Below, in pieces: positions 1-7,110 of a DNA stretch of 11,800 nucleotides (the first letter of the stretch is position 1; every line of letters starts with the position of its first letter). Under the pieces are notes generated by a model. It saw only the letters and a program-made list of their open reading frames with translations, was not told where the DNA came from and made no database searches. This DNA comes from Novosphingobium sp. GTDB taxonomy: Bacteria; Pseudomonadota; Alphaproteobacteria; Sphingomonadales; Sphingomonadaceae. Made by a program: the position numbers and the translations under genes. Location of the stretch: contig JAJTFU010000120.1 of assembly GCA_021299075.1 (NCBI GenBank), positions 1 to 11,800 on the forward strand, read 5' to 3'.

Positions 1-717
1 CGGGCCCGCAAGATCATCGTCACCAACACCCCCGGCGTCTTCACTGACGACACCGCCGACCTGACCATGATGCTGATCCTGTCAGTGCCGCGCCGCCTGG
101 GCGAAGGCAGCCGCCTGGTCCGCGATGGGGCCTGGACCGGCTGGGCGCCGACCCAGCTGCTCGGCCGTTCGATCGGTGGCAAGCGCCTGGCGATCGTCGG
201 CATGGGTCGGATCGGCCAGGCCGTGGCGCATCGGGCCCGCGCCTTCGGGATGGAAGTGACCTACCACAACCGTCGGCCACTTCCCGGTGCGATCGAGAAC
301 ATGCTGGGTGCGCGCTATGAAGCCGATCTCGACAAGCTGTTGGCAGAGGCGGACATCATTACCCTGCATTGCCCTGCCAGCGCCGAAACACACCGGCTGC
401 TGGATGCCCGGCGCATTGCCCTGCTGAAGCCCGACGCCTACATCATCAATACCGCGCGCGGCGATCTGATCGACGAGGATGCGCTGATCGTGGCCCTGGA
501 ACAGGGCAAGCTCGGTGGTGCCGGGCTGGACGTCTACGCCCGTGAGCCGGCGGTTGATAGCAGACTGATTGCCCTGCCTAACGTGATCACCCTGCCGCAC
601 CTTGGCAGCGCCACTGTTGAGGGGCGCTCATTGGCTGGCGAGAAGGTCATCGCCAACATCCGCTTTTGGGTCGACGGACACCGGCCGCCGGACCAGGTGC
701 TGCAAGGCTGGGCATAA
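1..717 (+). CDS. D-2-hydroxyacid dehydrogenase (glyoxylate/hydroxypyruvate reductase type), 5' end missing
   Basis: NAD(P)-dependent reductase of 2-oxoacids such as glyoxylate or hydroxypyruvate; cytoplasmic. The reading frame is open from base 1, so the gene starts upstream of the window. The visible part is 238 residues ending in TAA; the family is usually about 310-335, so roughly the first 80-90 residues are missing. Counting from base 1, the Rossmann motif GMGRIG is at residues 67-72, followed by HNRRP at 90-94; arginines at this place usually favour NADPH (family knowledge). The catalytic triad is present: Arg153 in NTARGDLIDE, Glu182 in DVYAREP and His200 in LPHLGSAT. The exact substrate cannot be told from sequence. 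The gene ends 109 bases before amt and there is no clear terminator between them. Confidence 0.9.
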   Translation, partial: RARKIIVTNTPGVFTDDTADLTMMLILSVPRRLGEGSRLVRDGAWTGWAPTQLLGRSIGGKRLAIVGMGRIGQAVAHRARAFGMEVTYHNRRPLPGAIENMLGARYEADLDKLLAEADIITLHCPASAETHRLLDARRIALLKPDAYIINTARGDLIDEDALIVALEQGKLGGAGLDVYAREPAVDSRLIALPNVITLPHLGSATVEGRSLAGEKVIANIRFWVDGHRPPDQVLQGWA

Positions 718-784
718 CCGGCCCGCCCACGCAACAAATCAGCAGCGCAATTGCTTGCCGAGGTCCCATTTATTGCTCTAACCG

Positions 785-816
785 TCCCTGCGGAATCACG
801 CGATATCGCGGCAGGG
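785..816 (+). promoter_or_regulatory. Inverted repeat covering the ribosome binding site of amt
   Basis: CCCTGC at 785-790 pairs perfectly with GCAGGG at 811-816. Between them lies the 12-base palindrome CGCGATATCGCG at 799-810. The 3' arm overlaps the Shine-Dalgarno sequence AGGGGAG (813-819), which sits 7 bases before the amt ATG at 827. As RNA this hairpin could hide the ribosome binding site; as DNA the palindrome could be an operator. Both roles are inference from base pairing only. Confidence 0.35.
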
Positions 817-826
817 GAGATACGGG

Positions 827-2134
827 ATGCGCAAACAACTGGGCCTCGCGCTGGCTGGGGCACTTCTGGCAGGCAGCACCCCCGCCCTCGCGCAGACTGT
901 GACCGAAGCGACGATCGACACGGGCGACACTGCCTGGATCCTCACTTCGTCGGCGCTGGTCCTGCTGATGACCATGCCGGGGCTGGCGCTGTTCTACGGC
1001 GGTCTGGTCAGGGCCAAGAACTTCCTGTCGGTGCTGGTACAGGTTGGCGCGATCGCCGCGGTTGCCTCGACCCTGTGGATCATCGCCGGCTACACTCTGG
1101 CTTTTGGCGATGTCACCAATGGCTGGCTGGGCGCGGGCAATGCCTGGATGCTGATCGGCACGGAAGGGCTGATGCGCGGCGAACTGACCATTTCCGAACG
1201 CACCTTTGCCCTGTTCCAGCTGACTTTCGCCGCGATCACCCCGGCGCTGATGGCCGGCGCCTGGGTCGATCGCGCCCGGTTCGGCTGGGTCATGGGCTTT
1301 TGCGCGCTGTGGAGCCTGCTGGTCTATGCGCCGGTCGCGCACTGGGTCTGGGGCAATGGCTGGCTGGCCACATCGATGGGCACACTGGACTTCGCCGGCG
1401 GCATCGTCGTCCACACCACGGCCGGCGTTTCGGCGCTGGTCGCTGCGCTGCTGCTCGGGCGCCGACAGGGTTTTCCCAAGACGCTGATGCTGCCGCACAG
1501 CCCCTCGCTGACCATGGCCGGCGCCGCCCTACTCTGGGTGGGCTGGTTCGGCTTCAACGGCGGCTCTGCCCTCGCCGCCAATGACGATGCGGCCAGCGCG
1601 ATCCTCAACACCCATGTCGCCGCCTGCGTTGCCGCGCTGGTCTGGCTGCTGATCGAACGGTTTAGTGTTGGCAAGCCAACCTCAGTCGGTTTCGCGACCG
1701 GCGCCATCGCTGGCCTTGCCACCGTCACACCGGCCGCCGGCTTCATTTCGCCAGGGGCGGCCATGCTGTTTGGCGCAGTCGCCGCAGTGGTCTGCTACCC
1801 GATGATCCAGGTGGTGAAGAAGAAGCTGCAGATCGACGATTCGCTCGATGTCTTTGCCGTTCATGGGGTCGGCGGCATGATCGGCTCGCTAATGCTTGCG
1901 GTCTTCATGGCCCCTGCGCTGGGCGGCGCGGGCTATGCCGAAGGGGTCGGGATGGTGAACCAGCTCGCCGCGCAGGCGGTCGGCGTGGGCGTGGTCGCGC
2001 TCTATTCGGCAATCGCCAGCGCGGTGATCGCAGTCGTGGTCAGCCTCGCCTTCCCGATGCGCGTGAGCGAGGATGCCGAGCGCGAGGGGCTGGACATCAC
2101 CAGCCACGGCGAGCGCGCCTGGGAACTCGACTGA
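827..2134 (+). CDS. amt: Ammonium transporter, Amt/AmtB family
   Basis: Inner-membrane channel that takes up ammonium. The protein has 435 residues, normal for the family. Residues 1-23 look like a cleavable signal peptide ending in PALAQT, as in E. coli AmtB, and about eleven hydrophobic segments follow. Pore residues are conserved: Asp188 in DFAGG, the twin histidines His196 (GGIVVHTTAG) and His346 (DVFAVHGVGG), exactly 150 residues apart as in E. coli (His168/His318), and gate phenylalanines at Phe134 (LTFAAITPA) and within WFGFNGGS (240-247). The ATG start follows AGGGGAG by 7 bases. A PII gene (glnK) often sits directly upstream of amt; here the upstream neighbour is a hydroxyacid dehydrogenase and no glnK is visible. 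The 3' end is 10 bases from the DUF805 gene, suggesting joint transcription. Confidence 0.96.
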   Translation: MRKQLGLALAGALLAGSTPALAQTVTEATIDTGDTAWILTSSALVLLMTMPGLALFYGGLVRAKNFLSVLVQVGAIAAVASTLWIIAGYTLAFGDVTNGWLGAGNAWMLIGTEGLMRGELTISERTFALFQLTFAAITPALMAGAWVDRARFGWVMGFCALWSLLVYAPVAHWVWGNGWLATSMGTLDFAGGIVVHTTAGVSALVAALLLGRRQGFPKTLMLPHSPSLTMAGAALLWVGWFGFNGGSALAANDDAASAILNTHVAACVAALVWLLIERFSVGKPTSVGFATGAIAGLATVTPAAGFISPGAAMLFGAVAAVVCYPMIQVVKKKLQIDDSLDVFAVHGVGGMIGSLMLAVFMAPALGGAGYAEGVGMVNQLAAQAVGVGVVALYSAIASAVIAVVVSLAFPMRVSEDAEREGLDITSHGERAWELD

Positions 2135-2144
2135 GGCAGCGGCG

Positions 2145-2636
2145 GTGAGCGAAAGCGTCTCCGCCCTGCCCCGACCGACTTCGGCCAGGCGCACGGTCGC
2201 GCTGTCATTCACCTTCCAGGGACGCGCCACCCGCACCGAACTGGCAAGTTACATTCTCAGCGCAGTGTTCGTGACGCTGGCAGTCTCGTTCGCCACGGCC
2301 CTTTTCGCGCCATACACTGTGTGGGCACTGGTCAGCGACGGCCTGACGGTGCTGCTGGCCATTCCTGTGCCGGCACTGCTGGTCCGGCGGCTGCATGACC
2401 AGGATCGTTCCGGCAAGCTCGTCTGGCTGGCCATCTTTACCTTTGCCGTCTGGCTGGTGCGTGTGGTGATCGCCAATGTGGCGGGCATGGATGCGCGGAT
2501 CGGGTTTGACCGAATGACCTGGCTGCTCGACTGGGCCGTGATATTCGCCAATCTGGCAGCCGTAATCCTCGCGATCCTGCCGGGCACTGCGGGGCCCAAC
2601 CGGTTCGGGCCCGACCCGCGCCAGCGCTCAACCTGA
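2145..2636 (+). CDS. DUF805 family membrane protein
   Basis: Small inner-membrane protein of unknown function. With the GTG start at 2145 it has 163 residues. GAGG (2133-2136) lies 8 bases before this GTG and overlaps the amt stop. An in-frame ATG at 2073 would overlap amt by 62 bases and add 24 low-complexity residues with no family match, so the GTG is preferred. DUF805 hallmarks are visible: FQGRATRTEL at 24-33, RRLHDQDRSG at 81-90 and the C-terminal PGTAGPNRFGPDP at 146-158. About four hydrophobic segments fall near residues 36-54, 60-80, 93-111 and 127-146. Its position 10 bases after amt suggests cotranscription, but no link with ammonium is known. It meets the hydrolase gene tail to tail with a 9-base overlap of coding sequence. 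Confidence 0.85.
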   Translation: MSESVSALPRPTSARRTVALSFTFQGRATRTELASYILSAVFVTLAVSFATALFAPYTVWALVSDGLTVLLAIPVPALLVRRLHDQDRSGKLVWLAIFTFAVWLVRVVIANVAGMDARIGFDRMTWLLDWAVIFANLAAVILAILPGTAGPNRFGPDPRQRST

Positions 2637-3329
2637 TCGCGCGAGCCAATCCGCCAGGACTGTCCCGATCGCAGCGATTCCGGTTCGGGCCCAGGCGAAA
2701 CCGAGATGGCGGCAATTGACTTCGATCGCTGCGTCCCGCTCGCCATCAAGACCGGCGGCACAGGCAGGCGGGACGATCCCATCACGGCGCGACCACAGGG
2801 CGACGGTCGGAACCGAAGGCTTGTCGGCCAGATGCGCTTCGATAGGGGGCTGATCGACCGGGTGGTCATTGACCAGCTCATAAAGTCGCCACGCGTTGTT
2901 GGCTTGCGGATCGCCTGAGAACGGACTGCCCAGCGTGACCACCAGTCTGACATCCTGCGGGATCAGTTTGGCAACTTCCCGCGCGAACACGCCGCCCAGG
3001 CTCCAGCCAACCAGCGTCACCGGTTGTCCACTGCTGGCAGCGAAGGCAGTAATCCGCGCCGCCAGTCGATCGAGCAGATCGGCGCGCGCGCCAAGATTGA
3101 AGCCAAGCCCCCAGCCCTGGACGGCATAGCCCGCCGCCCGCAACGAACGGCGGAGCCTAACTGTCGTGAAATCGTGCGCCAGAAAGCCGGGCAGGACCAT
3201 CACCGGCTGGCCATGACCGGGTGTCACCGGAACCGGTGCTAGCAGCGGTGCGACAATCAGCCCTGGCACATCCAGCAGCTCAGCCGCGAAGAGACCTGGC
3301 GATGGAGCCGTGGCTGGCAGCGTCTCCAT
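2628..3329 (-). CDS. Alpha/beta hydrolase (lipase/esterase-like)
   Basis: Predicted serine hydrolase of the alpha/beta fold, 233 residues, substrate unknown. The proposed triad is Ser110 in the nucleophile elbow VGWSLGG (107-113), Asp183 in WSRRDGIVP (179-187) and His208 in NCRHLGF (205-211). The oxyanion region VMVLPGFLAHD (43-53) and the strand VTLVGWS are typical. LVVTLGSPFSGD after the elbow recalls PGAP1- and lipase-like members. No signal peptide is evident. The ATG lies 9 bases after the stop of the nitronate monooxygenase-like gene with only a weak CAGG as ribosome site, so it is probably the last gene of the minus-strand run. Its end overlaps the DUF805 gene by 9 bases on the opposite strand, leaving no room for a separate terminator. 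Confidence 0.82.
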   Translation of the reverse strand: METLPATAPSPGLFAAELLDVPGLIVAPLLAPVPVTPGHGQPVMVLPGFLAHDFTTVRLRRSLRAAGYAVQGWGLGFNLGARADLLDRLAARITAFAASSGQPVTLVGWSLGGVFAREVAKLIPQDVRLVVTLGSPFSGDPQANNAWRLYELVNDHPVDQPPIEAHLADKPSVPTVALWSRRDGIVPPACAAGLDGERDAAIEVNCRHLGFAWARTGIAAIGTVLADWLARSG

Positions 3330-3338
3330 AGCCTGGGA

Positions 3339-4663
3339 TCAATCGCCGGTCAGGATACGGTCAACCAGCTGCTTCACCGACGGGGTGAAGTTGTTGGAAT
3401 AGAATGGGTCCTGCTTGAAACGGTATGCGGCATGACCGGCGAACATAAGGTTTTCGTCGATCGGTCCGCCGTGGGCGATGTCCTGCAGGGTCTTCTGGAT
3501 GCAGAAGCTGCGCGGATCGGCCAGGCGCCCCGTGGTGTAATCGTCATGATCCTTCCACGACGAGAACCCGCAGTGGCTGAGGCAGCCCATGCAATCCTTC
3601 TGGTCCTGCTGGATTTCTGCCCGCTCACCCGGTGCAACGAAGACGATCGTGTCGTCCGGCGTGCGCAGGCCATCGGTGTAACCGGCGGCGACCCAGCCTC
3701 GAGCCCGTTCGAGGTCGCGCGGGGCGACCCAGAAGTTCTTGCCGCGCACTCCGACATCAAGCTGGACGGTATGCTCGCCAGCCTGGACTTTCGAATAGGG
3801 AATCTGGCGCTCGCTGCGGTCTTCAAGCTTGCGCAGGAAGGGATTCTTGACTGCCGAGGAATAGAACCCCGTCGGCGAGAAACGGTGCAGTAGCACGTCA
3901 CCCGGCTCCAGCGTGCGCAGGTGATCCTTCCACGCCTGCGGGATCGGACTTTCCTCGGTCAGCAGCGGGCGTGTGCCGAACTGGAAGGCGATGCTGCCCA
4001 GTTCCGGATTGTCGATCCAGTTGTCCCATTCACGCAGGAACCAGACCCCGCCGGCCATGACGATCGGTACCGAATCCGGCACGCCCTCGGCCCGCATGGT
4101 GTCACGCAGCGCCTTGACGCGGGGATAGGGATCCTCGGGCTTCAGCGGGTCTTCGGCGTTGGACAAGCCGTTGTGCCCGCAGCGCGGGCCGAGCTGATGA
4201 TCGGCAGGTAATTGACGTTGAACCGTGCAGCGATTTCCGAGAGCTTGTAGGGCATGCCCGCCCCGCAAGTGACCCCGGTCACCATCCCGCGGGTGCGTTC
4301 CAGCACGCCTTCGAGGATCTGCTGGGCCCCGCCCATTTCCCACAGGACGTTGATGTTGATCGCGCCCTGGCCGTTCGAAATTTCATAGGCCCGGCGGACC
4401 TGTTCGACCGCACCGGAAATGCCGTACTGGATCAGCTGCTCGTGGCGTTCCTTGCGGGTCAGCGCATTGTAGATCTGCGGGATGATCTTGCCTTCAGCGT
4501 CATAGCTATCGGCATTGACCGCGCTGACTGTCCCGATTCCACCGGCCGCAGCCCATGCACCCGAGCTGGCATGGTTCGTGGCCGCCACACCCTTGCCGCC
4601 TTCAACCAGCGGCCAGACTTCACGACCACCATAAAGAATCGGCTTCAAACCCTTGAACGACAT
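3339..4663 (-). pseudogene. Nitronate monooxygenase-like FMN enzyme, broken by an internal frameshifting deletion
   Basis: Flavin-dependent TIM-barrel oxidoreductase of the nitronate monooxygenase / 2-nitropropane dioxygenase family; the real substrate is uncertain. It starts at ATG 4663, which shares one base with the methyltransferase stop (TAATG). The N-terminal part reads intact to NYLPIISSARA (about residue 161) and then runs off frame to a stop at 4142. From about 4178 a different frame resumes with GHNGLSNAEDP, the family's GGH-type segment, and continues to TGA at 3339-3341. The family normally has about 20-30 residues (a helix and a strand) between these two points. Frame arithmetic requires a lost length of 3n+1 bases. 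The lesion lies near 4178-4187. The C-terminal half carries a cysteine cluster, CMGCLSHC (bases 3570-3593). Family assignment is good; whether the break is biological is doubtful. Confidence 0.78.
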
Positions 4664-5314
4664 TAGCTCCCAGTCTTTCCCTTTGCCGTGTTGCACGGCT
4701 TGATTGCCACGGGTTCGGGGCGCGGCCCTACGGCTTCAAACTGCGCGTAGTAGCCGTTGAGTTCCGGTCTACGCACAAATTCCACGAGACGAAAGCCCAC
4801 GGCCTGAAATTCGCAGAACAGCAGGCTGGGCGGCATTCCGTGGGAAGGCATAGGGCTCGGTCACTTCGTGATACATGTGAACCAGGAAGACCCGGTCAAA
4901 GCTGTTCGCCGGCAGGCGCGGATCGTCAGCCGCCCCGGTCTTGATCGAAACGTTGTCGAGCCGTTCGCGCTCAACCCGCTGGCCAAGCCGCTGGATCGCG
5001 CCGGGATCGATATCCTGCGCCAGCACGCGGCCCTTGGCACCAACCCGTTCGGCCAGGCGGACGGTATAGTAACCTTCGCCCGCGCCAATATCGGCAACCG
5101 TGGTACCGGCCTTGATCGCGGCCAGGTCCATCACGACCTCGGCCTCACCCAGATTGTCGCGCTGGTCTTCGTTGCCGAATTCGGTGCCAGAAAGGTCGGA
5201 AACCGGGCGCCAGGCGCGCGGAAACTCGCGCGAGGTCTCTGGCCGGTCAGCGTCCTTTTCGGCGCTGCAGGCGGTCAGCAGCAGCAGGGCAGCAAGGCTG
5301 GCCCACAGCCTCAA
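4663..5314 (-). pseudogene. Class I SAM-dependent methyltransferase with lipoprotein signal, broken by an internal frameshifting deletion
   Basis: Rossmann-fold methyltransferase of unknown substrate. The start is TTG 5314, 7 bases after a strong GGAGG (5322-5326); this TTG overlaps the prfB stop. Residues 1-16 form a lipoprotein signal with lipobox LTAC (lipidated Cys16). The SAM-binding motif VADIGAGEGYYT is at 73-84, an acidic residue at the second strand is Asp102 (LAQDIDP), and FDRVFLVHMYHEV is at 139-151. After EPYAF (residue 157) the frame is lost. From base 4842 another frame continues with HGMPPSLLFCEFQAVGF to the C-terminal RPELNGYYAQFEAVGPR and a TAA at 4663-4665. The missing piece should hold the strands after motif IV, probably near 30 residues; its length must be 3n+2 bases. 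The lesion lies near 4840-4846. Confidence 0.78.
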
Positions 5315-6463
5315 TCGTCATCCTCCACGTCCACCTTTTCACCTGTCACGCGCTGGGCGAGCGCCGCAGCCATGAACTGGTCAAGATCACCGTCAAGCAC
5401 GTCGGACGGGGTCGGGCTGGTCACCCCGGTGCGCAGGTCCTTGACCATCTGATAGGGCTGGAGAACGTAAGAACGGATCTGGTGGCCCCAGCCAATGTCG
5501 CTCTTGGCCGAGTGTTCCGCAGAGGCTCTTGGCCGAGTGTTCCGCAGAGGCCGCCTCTTCGCGCTTGCGCATTTCCTCTTCATAGAGCCGCGACTTCAGC
5601 ATGCCCATGCAGATTTCGCGGTTCTTGTGCTGGCTGCGATCCTGCTGGCTGGCGACGATGATCCCGCTCGGCACGTGGGTGATACGCACGGCCGAGTCCG
5701 TGGTGTTGACGTGCTGGCCGCCCGCGCCCGAAGCCCGGTAAGTATCGATCTTGAGGTCAGCCGGATTGATATCGATGCTGAAATTGTCATCGATCACCGG
5801 GAAGACCCAGACCGAGCTGAAGCTGGTATGGCGCCGGGCTGAGCTGTCATAAGGCGAAATGCGGACCAGGCGGTGTACGCCGCTTTCGGTCTTGGCATAG
5901 CCATAGGCATTCTCACCCTTGACCAGGATGGTCGCGCTCTTGATACCAGCCTGTTCGCCGGCCTGGTATTCGATCGTCTCGACCTTGAAGCCGCGCTTTT
6001 CGGCCCAGCGGGTGTACATCCGGAAGAGCATTTCGGCCCAGTCCTGGCTTTCGGTCCCGCCTGCGCCAGCATGGATTTCGATGTAGGTATCGTTACCGTC
6101 AACCTCGCCGGCCAGGAGGGCCTGGACCTTGTCGGCATCGGCGCGGTCGGCCAGGCTGGCCAGCGCATCCAGCCCTTCCTGGATCGTCGCCTCATCACCT
6201 TCCATTTCGCCCAGCTCGACGAATTCGATGGCGTCAGCCTTCTGGGCCGAGATGTCCTTGACCGTGCCGATCGCCGCCTCGAGCCGACGGCGTTCCTTCA
6301 TGACTGCTTCGGCTTCCTTGGGACTGTCCCACAGCTTGGGATCCTCGACCCGGGCGTTAAGCTCGTCGAGCCGGCGCAGCGCGCGGTCCCAGTCCAGGAA
6401 CTTGCGGACCAGGGCCAGAGCGGCGTCAATCCGATCGATATGGGCCTGCCCTTCGGCACGCAT
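5311..6463 (-). pseudogene. prfB: Peptide chain release factor 2, frameshifted by a 25-bp tandem duplication
   Basis: Release factor 2 reads UGA and UAA at the ribosome A site and triggers peptide release; normally essential. The ATG at 6463 has GGAG about 10 bases upstream. The frame is intact through residue 313: the coiled N-terminal domain (1-115), the stop-recognition loop RISPYDSSARRHTSF (201-215, SPY in place of the E. coli SPF, as in many alphaproteobacteria) and the catalytic GAGGQ (246-250). It then meets a perfect 25-bp direct repeat and leaves frame. Removing one repeat copy gives a continuous 375-residue protein: AEHSAKS joins DIGWGHQIRSYVLQPYQ and the tail VLDGDLDQFMAAAL, with exactly the same spacing as E. 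coli RF2. No programmed frameshift site is present near the start. The gene overlaps the methyltransferase start. Confidence 0.93.
5500..5549. repeat. Perfect 25-bp tandem duplication inside prfB
   Basis: Bases 5500-5524 are repeated without mismatch at 5525-5549, and the period continues two bases further (5550-5551). One copy encodes part of the normal RF2 sequence (minus strand, ASAEHSAKS). Because 25 is not a multiple of three, the second copy shifts the frame. Confidence 0.97.
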
Positions 6464-6550
6464 GATACTTAAACTCCGTCTTGTCCGGGTTCACTGCCCC
6501 GTCTGCCGCCCGATTAGCGGACAGCCTCCGTTTGTAAAGCGGGTGGGCGC

Positions 6551-7096
6551 TCAGCGCTTGCCCTTGCGCAGCGCCTGCACGGCTTCCAGCGTCAGGCGGA
6601 CATGATCCTTGTAGTCCAGGTTCGAATGGACAAACCGGATCTTGCCATCCTGCCCGATGACATAGCTGGTGCGCGAGGTCAGACCCGTCGACACGCCTGC
6701 GCGCTGCAGGTCAACATCGTAGGCCTTGATGATCGCCGGGGTGGCGATGGCTACGGCAAACTTGTCGCGGCAGGCCTCGGTCGAGAACTTCTGCAGCGTC
6801 GGCATGTCATCGGCCGACATGCCGACAACCGTCGCCCCGGCTGCAGCGAACTGCGGCGAAGCATCGGCAAAGGCCTTCGCTTCCAGCGTGCAGCCCTGGG
6901 TGAAAGCCTTGGGGTAGAAATAGAGCACGAGCGGTCCCTTGCGCAGCGCGGCGCGCAGGTTGAACGCATAGGGCTTGCCGGCCTTGGCGCCCTGGGTGGC
7001 AAACACGGGAGCAGTTGCCCCGACCGGCAGATTGGCGCTGGCCGGCGCGGCAAGAGCGACGGCGACGACAGCGGCGAATAGGGGTCGGAAGTTCAT
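6551..7096 (-). CDS. Peroxiredoxin, BCP/AhpC-TSA type, exported
   Basis: Thiol peroxidase that reduces hydrogen peroxide or organic peroxides, 181 residues. Residues 1-21 form a signal peptide ending PASA-N, so it is probably periplasmic, unlike the cytoplasmic E. coli Bcp. The peroxidatic cysteine is Cys69 in YPKAFTQGC, matching the family pattern PxxxTxxC. Cys109 (TEACRDKF), about 40 residues later, could be the resolving cysteine of an atypical 2-Cys enzyme. Arg142 in SRTSYVIG is the expected active-site arginine. The ATG follows GGAG by 6 bases and lies 14 bases after the mrcA stop, so it is likely cotranscribed with mrcA. An 87-base gap separates it from prfB. A periplasmic reductant partner is not visible here. 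Confidence 0.9.
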   Translation of the reverse strand: MNFRPLFAAVVAVALAAPASANLPVGATAPVFATQGAKAGKPYAFNLRAALRKGPLVLYFYPKAFTQGCTLEAKAFADASPQFAAAGATVVGMSADDMPTLQKFSTEACRDKFAVAIATPAIIKAYDVDLQRAGVSTGLTSRTSYVIGQDGKIRFVHSNLDYKDHVRLTLEAVQALRKGKR

Positions 7097-7110
7097 GGAA
7101 TGCTCCGGGG

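Noticed and set aside
735..780. Sigma-54 promoter before amt
   Set aside because: A GG and a GC are found at roughly the right distance but with 11 instead of 10 bases between them, and the rest of the consensus is missing.
751..1584. Open frame of 277 codons overlapping amt
   Set aside because: Another frame of the clear amt gene; product rich in Arg, Gly and His without motifs.
6370..6463. Programmed frameshift of prfB (CTT TGA type near codon 26)
   Set aside because: The first part of prfB is one open frame with no TGA near codon 26; the actual frameshift lies near the 3' end and comes from a 25-bp duplication.
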